64,000 bases of DNA from positions 310,001 through 374,000 of the forward strand of contig JAUKTV010000016.1 of the NCBI GenBank assembly GCA_030549205.1, in the 5' to 3' direction. Below the pieces are notes generated by a model. That model made no database searches, was not told where the DNA came from, and saw nothing but the letters and a program-made list of their open reading frames with translations. Origin of the DNA: Apiosordaria backusii (lineage: Eukaryota > Ascomycota > Sordariomycetes > Sordariales > Lasiosphaeriaceae). This document shows positions 1 to 9,640 of the stretch, one piece after another (the stretch's first letter is position 1; each line of letters begins with the position of its first letter). A program made the position numbers and the translations under genes.

Positions 1-335
1 TTTGTGTAATGTGCCCTTAATATCTCGAGACGGTGATTTGGAAGTGTAATATTTACAATTACTCAACTTTCTTCGAATATAGTGGTGGTACTTGGGGGGG
101 GGGAGGGGGAAGGGGGAGGGGCTCCGAAAAGGTTGTGTAAAGAAGTTACCTCGTGACATTCCAGGACGAAACGAGTGAAATGCATGAACAGAGAAGCAGC
201 AAAAGTGCTTTTTATTCAACAAAGATCACTAAGAGAAACCGAAAAGCCTATACCAAGTCCATCCGCTGCCCAACTCCAAGCTTCATTACAGATGGGGTAT
301 CGTCATTAGTCCAGTTCAGTCATTACTCCCACTCA
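1..335. other. Intergenic, 3' side of first gene
   Basis: No gene recognised. It holds the 3' flank of the minus-strand gene that ends at 336 and a very G-rich block at 94-121 (G10, G5, G5 and G4 runs separated by one or two A), which is a G-quadruplex-type sequence on the plus strand. Confidence 0.6.
94..121 (+). repeat. G-quadruplex-type G tract
   Basis: Four G runs (10, 5, 5 and 4) separated by A, AA and A satisfy the usual G4 pattern. It lies about 215 bases beyond the stop codon of the minus-strand gene at 336. Folding is inferred from the pattern only. Confidence 0.55.
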
Positions 336-1733
336 TTACTTTGCAACCTCCTTACTCGGCCCGTCAACAACAACAACAACCAGCTCCCCATTTACCCCCT
401 GAACAGCAGCCGTCGTCCCCTCCCCACTCCTCTCACTCTGCAAAACCTCCTCCACGACTCGTTCCCCACTCACCGCCTCCCCTTCCGTCTCCCCCTCCTT
501 CTTCTCCTCCTCCCCCTCAGCCCCCTCCTTCTCCTTCTTCTCCCTCTCCTCCCTCCCCCTCTTATGACAATACCAAAGCACAAACAACAACAAAAAAACC
601 GCTACACTCCACAGCGCGCTCGTCCCCGCCAGCATCGGGAACTTTGTCCTGAGCGCATTCAATATCGCCTTCAACATGGTCTTGATCAACGCCGGCGTCA
701 GTGCCAAATCACTCAGGTTCTTCGGCATAAAGAACTTGGCCGCTCCCTTCACCCCGTCATCAGGATTAAGCTTGGATTTGTCCAACCCCTGTGCTTCGGC
801 TGCCATGGCTAGGATCTCCGGGGCGAGACTAGACGTCAGCTTCTTGGGGAGCTGAGTAACCAGTTTCTGGAGGGAAGAGGGCAGTTTCTCAAAAGTTTTG
901 GTGAGGATGTCATTGCGGCCGTCGAGGAGGGAGACGAGGTCGTCGACGGCTGTTGGGACACCGTTGGCGAGGTCCTTAAGGATTTGGACGAAAGGTCGAA
1001 CCAAAAGGTCTTTGGCGTCGGAAGAGAGGGAGCCAGAGGAGGAGAGGTTGAGTTTGTCGAGCAGGCGGGACAGGTCAGCCCATTCTTTTTCGGCTGATTC
1101 CGGCTTGGTGGTGCCGTCAGAGGGAGGGACGGCGAGGTTGTCCGGGGATGAGGAGGTCTGCTTCTTTGACCGGGAGAACAGTCTAGAAAGGCGAGAGGGT
1201 TTCTTTTCTTTCTCCTTGCCTTTGGCCTGGGTGTTTTCCTTGTCCTTCTCCTCAGCCTGGGGGTCGGGTTTGTCAATGACGATCTCTTCTGGGCCAGAAG
1301 GAGAGTCTGGCTCCGGCTCCTTTGGTATCGTCGCCAACTCTGTATTCCTGTCCTTCAACACCAGGGCCGTATCGTTGGGGTTGGAGGCGGAGCTGGCGCC
1401 AAACAGCTGGAATGTCTCGCTCTTGTCATCCCAATCCCACGTCAACTCGGGGGTTCTCGATCGAGGAGGCAGAGCCGGCCGAGGCCCCTCTTCCTCCTCT
1501 GCGTGGTAGTCATGGCGGGAAACAAGATGCTCGAGAAACTGTTCATCTTCATCATCGAGGATGGGAGTCACCGGGATTCGCTTGCCGGCGTCGTCCGATG
1601 ACAGTGACGATACTGAAACTCGTGGGGCGGGTGTCGGTGTCAAGACGACCTTTGTGCTGCTGGCGCCACCACCCTCCTCGGGCTTTTGTTCCTTCTCCTT
1701 TGACTTGCTCTTCCACGGGAAATGCGGAGCCAT
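336..1733 (-). CDS. Hypothetical protein with one C-terminal-half TM segment
   Basis: Uninterrupted 465-residue frame with a good start context (GCAGCCATGGCTCC). I do not recognise a named family. Residues 1-220 are charged and low in complexity (Pro, Ser, Lys, Glu), with a basic patch near 178-192 (PSRLSRLFSRSKK). Residues 215-365 look like a folded, mostly helical region. One hydrophobic segment at about 371-390 (SALWSVAVFLLLFVLWYC) is followed by a highly charged Lys/Glu tail, so a single-pass membrane protein with both flanks hydrophilic is likely. No signal peptide is seen and function is unknown. The plus-strand open frames over the same interval are Pro-rich shadows. Confidence 0.75.
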   Translation of the reverse strand: MAPHFPWKSKSKEKEQKPEEGGGASSTKVVLTPTPAPRVSVSSLSSDDAGKRIPVTPILDDEDEQFLEHLVSRHDYHAEEEEGPRPALPPRSRTPELTWDWDDKSETFQLFGASSASNPNDTALVLKDRNTELATIPKEPEPDSPSGPEEIVIDKPDPQAEEKDKENTQAKGKEKEKKPSRLSRLFSRSKKQTSSSPDNLAVPPSDGTTKPESAEKEWADLSRLLDKLNLSSSGSLSSDAKDLLVRPFVQILKDLANGVPTAVDDLVSLLDGRNDILTKTFEKLPSSLQKLVTQLPKKLTSSLAPEILAMAAEAQGLDKSKLNPDDGVKGAAKFFMPKNLSDLALTPALIKTMLKAILNALRTKFPMLAGTSALWSVAVFLLLFVLWYCHKRGREEREKKEKEGAEGEEEKKEGETEGEAVSGERVVEEVLQSERSGEGTTAAVQGVNGELVVVVVDGPSKEVAK

Positions 1734-2193
1734 GGCTGCTTTTGCTGTGTGGTAAGTCGCGTTGGGATGACGTCTTGGCGTCAGTGGTCAAGGGCGGGGT
1801 ATTGGAGGGGAAGTTTGGTGCACGCCGTTGTTTGGGTTTGGCTAAGGAGAGTCCAAAGGCGGGGAAAGGGGTGTAAACACTTGCAAATTGAAACACTTCA
1901 CATTGCAAAACTGAGATCAGATGAACTTCAGATGGTGTCGCTTCCAGGTAATCCAAGCCTCCGGTTTCACATATAGGTAGGTAAGGGGCTCTTTAGAAAC
2001 AGCAGGAGGCCGCACTAGAACAAGAGCTGTGGGAAGAGATCAAGCAAGCTGTACACAGCCACTGGTGATGTCATGCATTTGCCCCTTGTTGGATTTCAAT
2101 CCTCATTACACTATTATACATATGATCCAGAGACATGTACCATCCATCCTTATCTGTAGCTGCGATTGGGTATCATCGGGTATTTGAGTTAAA
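1734..2193. other. Intergenic spacer
   Basis: Holds the upstream region of the minus-strand gene starting at 1733 and the 3' flank of NSE1 (stop at 2194). No further gene or repeat seen. Confidence 0.6.
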
Positions 2194-3171
2194 TCAGTCT
2201 TCAGCCTCGTCTTCCGCTGCGTCTTCGGCGACCTCGCTACGCCTCCCGCGTCTTCCACCCCCACCTCTCGATCTCTGGAAAGCCGACCTTGAGGTGACAG
2301 CCCTTTCACCGACAAAGTGGTTCCCATCCCAATCCGTCTGACACTTGGGACACTTCTTGTCCGGCCTCGTCCTCCAAAAGCCCTCCCCGCAGCCGTCGTG
2401 GAGACGAATGATGCAGTCCACGTTTGTACACCGCTGTCCGTGTGTGACAATCTCCTTGCAGGCCTCGCAGAACTTGATGTGCTGCCAATCCTCCTCTTCG
2501 TCGTTATAAGTGGCAACAAGCCAGGACCAGAGTTCAACCAGGGATCTCGTGCTTAAACTGTAAAACCCATCCCGGCTCTTTTCCAGCCATCCCTCGGCTA
2601 CCAGACTCGATAATAGCGCTAGCACCTCGGAATGTTTGAGTCCCCTAGTGGCCGCTGCCTGACTGCCTTCCACATCCTCACCATCGACGCCGTTGAGATG
2701 TCCATTCGCCATGCTCTGTCGAGCTGGTCGGGACACTTTGAGCGCCTGCCCTTCGTCCACCGCCATGACCTCCATTCGGGGCGTGTTGTAAGTCTCAAAC
2801 ATGGCGTCCAACAATCTCTTGATGTAGGCAACCTCTTCGGCCGTGTGGACAGTAGCCATCTGGCTGGCAGGGTCGCTCTGAGTATTGTAAAAGACCCATA
2901 CACGCTCATTCCGGACTTGGTCGCGCATGTACCGAATATCGTAGTCCAAAGGCTCTATGGCCTCTCTTGCAGTTCGGACAGCATCTGTGAACTGCTCGAG
3001 AGTGATCGTGTTCGGGTCCACAGGCTCAAAGGTGGTCTTTGATTTGAGGTCGGCTAGCAATCTCCGGCCCTCGGTAAAGGTGAGGGTGCCTTGCGCCATG
3101 AAGTTTTGAATAAAGGTACGGTTGAGGTCATTGTAACCGGCCGGAAGAGGGGGCTCCCAATCAATGTCCAT
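2194..3171 (-). CDS. nse1: Nse1, RING-like subunit of the SMC5/6 complex
   Basis: Single-exon gene, 325 residues. Start chosen at 3171 (CCACCATGGACATTG) because the 64 codons upstream in frame are unlike the family and lack a good context. The N-terminal half has the winged-helix layout of Nse1 (YIKRLLDAMFETYNTPRMEV, then HSEVLALLSSLVAEGWL). The C-terminal zinc region starts FCEACKEIVTHGQRC and ends CPKCQTDW, with the Cys/His order of the variant Nse1 RING. The family member pairs with Nse3 (MAGE) and Nse4 in the Smc5/6 holocomplex, which acts in DNA repair and chromosome segregation; the RING supports ubiquitin-ligase activity. A basic/acidic tail follows (GGGGRRGRR, then acidic). Confidence 0.9.
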   Translation of the reverse strand: MDIDWEPPLPAGYNDLNRTFIQNFMAQGTLTFTEGRRLLADLKSKTTFEPVDPNTITLEQFTDAVRTAREAIEPLDYDIRYMRDQVRNERVWVFYNTQSDPASQMATVHTAEEVAYIKRLLDAMFETYNTPRMEVMAVDEGQALKVSRPARQSMANGHLNGVDGEDVEGSQAAATRGLKHSEVLALLSSLVAEGWLEKSRDGFYSLSTRSLVELWSWLVATYNDEEEDWQHIKFCEACKEIVTHGQRCTNVDCIIRLHDGCGEGFWRTRPDKKCPKCQTDWDGNHFVGERAVTSRSAFQRSRGGGGRRGRRSEVAEDAAEDEAED

Positions 3172-4560
3172 GGTGGAAGGATGACTAGACGATGTCGTGG
3201 TCTGGCTTGTGAGAGATAGTGAGTGCTGTTGGGCTGTTGGTGGACTGGCGAGCTGCAAGTTCTCAAACGACTGTAACCAGAGCGCGTCTTCCCCGCGATT
3301 TGATTGCATGCCCCGCGAATTGTAGGCCTTGCAAGGCAGGTGCACGGTCCATATGTGGCGCACGGGTCATATTATGCCTCTTCTGCGCAGGTCGTTGTTG
3401 AGAGTGTCTTTGGCAAGGCATCATCTCGAACCGAGCTCTTCCTTTCTTCCCCTGAAGTACGGTAAACACCAGCAATCTGACAATCTTTCCTTTACAATCT
3501 CTTCATCTCTCAATCTCACAACCTCGGCCTCCCTAACCCGGAAGGTCACTGACTTCCGATCTCGAAGCTCTTAGGCTCCGGTCTTAGCATCTCTTGTCAA
3601 GCGCTGTTTGAAGCCGTTGTTTCGGCGGACCTCTTCTTCCCTAGGGTCGACCCACACCAAGATCTCATCACACCACCTCTCCCACAACCCGTTCGGATCT
3701 CGGCCACTAACCGGTATGGAGAATTGGGTCTGGAAGCCATCTCCATCTTACGCAGTATATTCACCAAACCATCACATGCCAACCCCCAATGTGGGAGAGC
3801 CTAAGTGGGCGGGTTGAAAAACAGAGTCACAGTGACAAGACAGATCTGCCGATCACAGCCGACCCTCCTTTTCATATGCATCTTCCTTCACGCTTATGCC
3901 CTTGCTTTGCTGCTTCTGATGGTCTCCCGACATGAACTGGGTCGCACCATGAAGGCTTGATGGCCGTGGAGCAGACGATCAAATCATCAAAGCGCTGCTC
4001 TCCACCACCCCCGAGCTCCCAAGCATCCCAAGCCACTAGCACGCTTTTTAGCCATTCCGTTCCGGAAGGGATTCTTCTCGATAGCGTCTTTTTTGGCAAG
4101 TCACGGAAGCCCTGTTGGATTTGCGCTCGGACACTTGGGCCTTGGTAGCGATACATCGCCCATTTCGCTCTCTCAGAACGCGCACCTGTCAGAGCACGAG
4201 ATCGCATCCGGCAAGCACTCTTCTTCCTGCCAGACCCATCTGCTCGCTTTGGGTCCTCGACCGTCCCCGTTTCGACTGCTCTGTTTCTGGGCATGATGGA
4301 CAAGCTGGAGTGTTTGGACTCTCTCCACGTTTTTCAGGGTCACTGTGTCGCTTCACTGTCACCCCAGCTAGCCCGAGGCCATGGCTTGTTCGATTTACCC
4401 ACTAGATCCCTTCCTTGGCGGCTCCTTGTCTGCATGATAACCCGTCTTGATCCCCCAGCCTCAACCTTGGTTCTGGTGTTGTTTCTTCTTTTTCTCCATT
4501 CTTGTGCGGCCATCCATCTGTTGACATACCAACCCGGCGCTGCCGACAACACACCAAAAG
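3172..4560. other. Divergent intergenic region
   Basis: Lies between the starts of nse1 (minus) and the seven-TM gene (plus), so it should hold both promoters and leaders. Open frames up to 143 codons occur on both strands but none shows recognisable protein features. Pyrimidine-rich stretches (3460-3540, 4450-4510) look like fungal promoter/leader sequence. Confidence 0.55.
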
Positions 4561-6203
4561 ATGGCACAGCTGCCGTCTGAGGTTCTCGGCCAGTGCATTG
4601 CTATCCTCATCTACAGCTGGTTATGTTTGGGGGTGGGTTTGTTTCTGCTATGGATAATGTGGGTTCACGATGAGCGCAAGAGCTGTGAGTATCCCTCCAG
4701 CAACTTAGTTATCAACAGAACAGAGAGAAACTGACAAGACCAAGATGTAATGATGCTGGGGTCCTTCATGGTCCTGCACACATTTACCTCGATCATTCAG
4801 CAAATCCATACCATCATCTGGTGGAACGACATCAAGACGGCACAATGGCAGAACGTGGTCGAGAACGTGGGGAATCCTGAACTTAATATCACCGGGGCAT
4901 CGACCGGCCTGGACTTGGTGCTCTTTTATATTCGTGGGTACCTTATCTTCGGATCTTAACACTGGGAACGCATGCTGATGGCAGAACAGAATATTATTGC
5001 TATAATGTTGAATCCCTACTCATCGTTTTTTGGGCTGTTGAGCTGGCCAACAGTATCTTCCAGCTGCGCATCACCAAGATGTACCGTTTTCATGCCTCGC
5101 TGATTGCCAAGGGTATCGCGGCGGTTATACCCGCCGTCTTTATGGTTCTGCTTCGGTTCAGCAACATCCAGGCCAGTACCGTCGGGTTCCTGGTCTTGTC
5201 TAGCGGCATCAGTGCGTTATCTCCTTGTTTGGTCGTGTAAAATCAGGTACTTGCTAACCAACCTCAAGTGATCGCTTGCTTCCTGGCTGGGAGTCTGATT
5301 CTGCTGTGCATTCTGGGCAAGTATGTTCGCTCGCGGGTTATGGTGCTGTCGTGGGATGTGCGATATGGGCGCTCGACGAACACTGGTGAGCCTACGGCGG
5401 ATGGGACAACAGATGGTGGCACGGGTCAATATGGCAGTACCGCGGGTACAAACGCAAAGCCTCCTTTGCCAAGAAAGAGGAACATATACGACAGGTGGTT
5501 GGTGTTGCGGTTCACTGTTGCTTTCGTCGCTTTGAGGTATGTCTTACCCCGTACTGTGGATTACGGTTGTAGGGATAGTACTAACGGGCCATTCAGCTTG
5601 TTCCAACTCGTCGTCGTCATGTTTCAGCTCAGAGCATCGCAAACCAACTCGGTCGAGAAGGTCCCAGCAGCGCCAGATCTGAGTGCTGGGAGAGCCGTGA
5701 CCGATTTTGTCCTCTACGTACCCGGAGTAACAGCACCGGTCCTGGCTTACTTGGTGTTTGGAACAACGAGAACTTTCCGAGACTACGCCTGGTCTGTGCT
5801 TGCGCCCCAGTGCTTGCAGGCGAAGAGAGAGGCGCGCAAGCAAGCAAAGAAGAGGCCCAGTGTTGTTGTTGGTGCGAGGGATTTGGCCGTTATCCGCCAG
5901 GAGCAGCAAAACAATGCGACGCGGGACCTCGAAGCAGGACTTGGTCATTACGAGGTCAGCTGCACTGCTGGAGGGGGGAGGACGAATAGCAACGCTGGGA
6001 GGGTGAGAGGGAACAGCATAAGGATGCAGAATCTGAGTGGTAACCACAACCACATTGCGGCCGCAATGAAGGATAAGGACTCGGATGAGGATGAATGGCC
6101 GATTATGAAACACGAGTCTATTCACGTCACGACCGATATCGACCGAGAGTCTGGTCATTCTGGCCAGTGGAGGGATATGATGGATAAGGATCGGAGGGTT
6201 TGA
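4561..6203 (+). CDS. Orphan seven-transmembrane protein
   Basis: Five exons: 4561-4684, 4745-4933, 4990-5211, 5269-5536, 5597-6203 (469 residues). An alternative exon 2/3 junction (4937/4985) also keeps frame and adds three residues. The start ATG at 4561 directly precedes the first hydrophobic segment. Seven hydrophobic segments follow: IAILIYSWLCLGVGLFLLW; MMLGSFMVLHTFTSII; SLLIVFWAVELANSIF; IAKGIAAVIPAVFMVLLRF; TVGFLVLSSG...LILLCILG; LRFTVAFVALSLFQLVVVMF; FVLYVPGVTAPVLAYLVFG. A hydrophilic tail of about 150 residues completes it. The topology is receptor-like, but I recognise no specific family and assign no ligand. The last intron (5537-5596) contains no in-frame stop, so a retained-intron form would also be translatable. 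Confidence 0.75.
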
Positions 6204-6382
6204 TCTGATCAATTTGGGAGGAATGAAAAAACGGCGTTTAGGTTTCTTTTGTCTTATGATACCCTCTGTGCGTCCGACAATGATACGATTGACTTACCGA
6301 GATTTTGTTGTATATTGGCTATGTGATGTTTTCTCCCTCTGGTCCCCCTTTTTTATCTTTGATAATGCCTGTCGCCACAACT

Positions 6383-8449
6383 TTACTTTTTGCTTCCCAG
6401 CCTGCCGAGTCTGACTGGTGCAACCAAACACAGGTTCACCACCGCCAGGATGAAGCAACACAGGAAAGTCAAGCGCAGGGCGGCCGCATAGCTCTGCACT
6501 ACTTGCTCCTGGTACACGCCCTCCAACTCTCTGATGGCCTCGACTGACTTTCTGACCTTGCCAATCACAGCGTCCTTTTCCGTCCCGCTGACAAACTCCT
6601 CGAGGTAGTACCACAGCGAGTTCTGCACGACAAGCGATGAGCACGCGACCCCGAGGATCGTCCCTGTGCTCCTCCACAGCATCAGCGTGCTCGTCACGAC
6701 AGCCTGTTCGTGTTGCTCCGACGCGGCCAGCACAGCCATGAAGCTTCCGGGGAATTGGAACCCCAGGCCTGCTGACGCTGGTATCAGACAGAGCATGTAC
6801 AACCATGTCGGCCAGCCCCGTTCCATGCTGAACAGGCAGAACAACCCGGCGATGACCAGTGTTGCGCCCGTGATGAGCGGCCACTTCATGCGGCGGGACC
6901 AGGTGATTAAAAACCCGGTTGTCATGCCGCAGAGGGCTTGGACTGCGGAGCAGGTTACCAGGCGGAGGCCAGATTCTGTGGCGGAAGTGAGGAGGACGCC
7001 TTGGAAGAAGAGGGGTCTGAGTCAGGTACCTTAGGTACCTATATGTCAGTGGGGGGATGATAAGGAGGGGGTTAAGGGGAGGAGACATACACATTGAACA
7101 AGATCGCCGCCGCCAGCAACGCGGAAATGTGGCTCGACACCATGAGGTTCATGTGCGGAGATTGGAAGACGAGATGGAGCGGCATGATGGGCTTCTTGAC
7201 CCATCCCTCCACCCACAAGAAAACGGGGAAGACCACCGCGAAGAAGGCCAGTGATCCCACGACAATCGGATGGCTCCCTAGGTAGGTAATTTCGTCAGTT
7301 TGCCCCCCCCTTTTCCATTTCTCATCCTGTTCTTCAGGGGGCAGTAAAGTAAGGTAAGGTAACTCACAAGCCAGCACATTCCCCCCCAACCCAACCCCCA
7401 GCACCAACCCCGTCACACTCGCCCCCCATACTCCCCGCCCCCCCAAAAGTCAAACTCCCTCAGCGCCTGCCGCACCGTCACCCTCTCCCTCCCGTACAGC
7501 CCCAAATCCCCCGGTATCACTAACCCGCTCACCCCGACACACACATCACCAGCACAGGAACTTGCACCCCAAACTCCCACCTCCACCCCAGACAATCCGC
7601 CATCCACCCCCCCCATCCCCGCACCCATCATGCTCCCCACCCCAAAAGTAACATTCAGCAAGCTTTGATACTTGGGGCGAATCTCAATAGGAACAACATC
7701 AGACATGATGATACTTCCCAGCGTCATCATGCCCCCTGCTCCCAGTCCGCAGACTGCTCGCGCCAAAATAAACTGCCGCATGCTACCAGCGAGCGCGCAC
7801 CAGAGGGTTCCAAGGGCAAACACCCCTGTCAGGATAACATACGGAACTTTCCGGCCGATGGCATCCGACAAACCACCGACGAGGGGTTGGAAGGAGGTTT
7901 GGGTGAGGAGGAAGGAGATGGAGAGCCAGGAGGCGGAGTTGGCGGAGTGGAAGTGGGAGGTTATTACTGGATGGAAGGAGGCCATGATTGTTGAGTCGAA
8001 GCAGATTATTAGTTGGGAGAGGATTATTTGCAGGAATAAGAGCCAGAAGCGCGGGGGGAGAGGCCGCTGAGGTAGGGGGATTTGTTTTCCGGGGAGGATG
8101 GTAAAAGGGGGGTTGATTCAGTGGTGGGTTTGGGGTTTATCTTTTGGTCGAGGGGGGAGGGGATGGAGGAGGAGGAGGATGAGGAGGAGGAAATGGTGGT
8201 GCTGCTGCTGGGAGTGGAAGCATAATGTGGGCGGGGGAGGCGGAAAGGGGGTTGTTGACGACGGGGCGGGGGGAGTTGAGATTGGGGGAGGAAGAGGTGG
8301 AAGGGGTCGGTGATCTCATCGTCGCTGGAGGAGGAGTCGGAGGAGGAGGAGGATAGAGATTCGGAGGACTCGGAGTCGTTGTCGTTTTCCCAGGGGGTTT
8401 TCCGGTAGAGATACTCATCGCTGTGCGGGGTGTCGTCTCGGGTCGACAT
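6383..8449 (-). CDS. MFS transporter (Fnx1/Vba-like), frame broken by homopolymer indels
   Basis: Start at 8449 (MSTRDDTPHS), stop at 6383. Clear introns are 7278-7367 and 7017-7090. A Ser/Pro-rich acidic N-terminus leads into TM1 (PRFWLLFLQIILSQLIICF), then ASWLSISFLLTQ, the MFS loop motif GGLSDAIGRK, and later NVLAWSHPIVV and PLFFQGVLL. The sequence resembles vacuolar basic-amino-acid/multidrug MFS proteins (Fnx1, Vba family); the substrate is not determined. The conserved protein is recovered only by changing frame at G6 8053-8058, C8 7607-7614, the AC tract at about 7536-7545 and C runs at 7422-7444. For example, WMADCLGWRWEFGVQVPVL lies in a different frame from its flanks. Either the assembly has indel errors or this is a decaying gene. 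Confidence 0.75.
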
Positions 8450-9448
8450 GATGTCTTTGTTGTAATCTCTTACATCGACAACAACACAAACAAAAAAAAA
8501 CAAAAAAAACAGAAAGGATGTTTACATCTCAAGCAACACTACATATTTCAACACCCATATCTGAATCAACTCCGTTAACCCCCCATCCCCACTCACATCT
8601 ATCTCCGATCCTCGGTGGCCACCCTTTGTGTGTGACTTTTTGCTAGGTACTGTGTGGTCTCATGCGGCCAGGCCCGCACTAACACCACGACGCCTTCGCC
8701 CTTGTTTCTTTCTTGTCCTTCCGAAAGGTCGGTCGCGATACGGCGCCGACGATTACATTTCCCCCCCACACACACAGTCCCACACTATTCCCAAATCATG
8801 AACTTTGTCAACTTTGTCCAATCAGTTTGTATTTTTGGACATTTACTAACGGTACTCTGCATAATGTAAGGTAGAGCACCACCACTCATCCGCCCGCTCA
8901 CAGCCCGTCTGCAGGGAGCACTATCCGCAAGTCAAAAGTGACGAATGACCAACTTTTTCCGAGACCAGAACCCCATTGCATTCCGCGGTGCCTAAGGTAT
9001 GTGCGGGGAGATCCCCGATGTGTGTGCTGTGTCGAGGAAAACTGGTGTATGTCTCCTTGCATGTCTAGGACCTTAGGCTTGTTTGCATGATAAATACGTC
9101 TATTCAGACATTACAAAAGCCAGTATACACCTCCAATAGGCGTTAGAAATATATATCAGGCACATTTGTATCTTCAGTAGCCCTTTTCAAACAGTTGTAC
9201 ACAGTCTTGTATGTTAAGTACCTTAGGCACATCGTCGGTTCAATAAGACATCAACAGCATTTTAAAAGTCATTCGTTATGCAACAAGAGTTCTGTTCAAG
9301 ACACACGTGGAGGCATCATGATCAGAGCTTGACGCTTGTCAACTTATTCTAATTCAAGGGGCTCACACATCACAGCTTTGGTCTCAAACTGCCGTTTACA
9401 GGCCTCAGACAAGTCACACTATGCATAAGGTAAGGAAACACTGAAAAT
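8450..9448. other. Intergenic, MFS promoter side
   Basis: Upstream region of the minus-strand MFS gene, with A-rich runs at 8490-8512 that are T-rich in its sense. From about 9000 onward the sequence becomes AT-rich. No gene recognised. Confidence 0.55.
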
Positions 9449-9637
9449 GCCTTCTCCAAATGCAATTAGGCCTTATTTGCATGCAACAAGGCCTTCCCAT
9501 ATCCCCAGGACGCCTATCAAATCTTCAAAGAGGCCTATTAAACTAACAAACAGGCCTTAGAAACGTCTAATTACGCCTAAAAAGGATCTAATTAAGCCTC
9601 AAAAAACATTCAATACGCCTCAAAAAAAAAAAAAAAA
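9449..9637. repeat. Diverged 21-bp tandem repeat, 9 units
   Basis: The tetranucleotide GCCT recurs at 9449, 9470, 9491, 9512, 9533, 9554, 9575, 9596 and 9617, exactly 21 bases apart each time. The intervening 17 bases are AT-rich and only loosely alike, often ending AG or AC and often containing AAA and CTAATT-like stretches. The last unit runs into a poly-A tract. The array ends four bases before the stop codon of the minus-strand hexokinase gene, so it would lie in that gene's 3' UTR. Confidence 0.85.
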
Positions 9638-9640
9638 AAC

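Noticed and set aside
153..812. Plus-strand Pro-rich frames over the first gene
   Set aside because: Composition mirrors the Glu/Lys/Gly-rich minus-strand coding sequence; no start context or domain.
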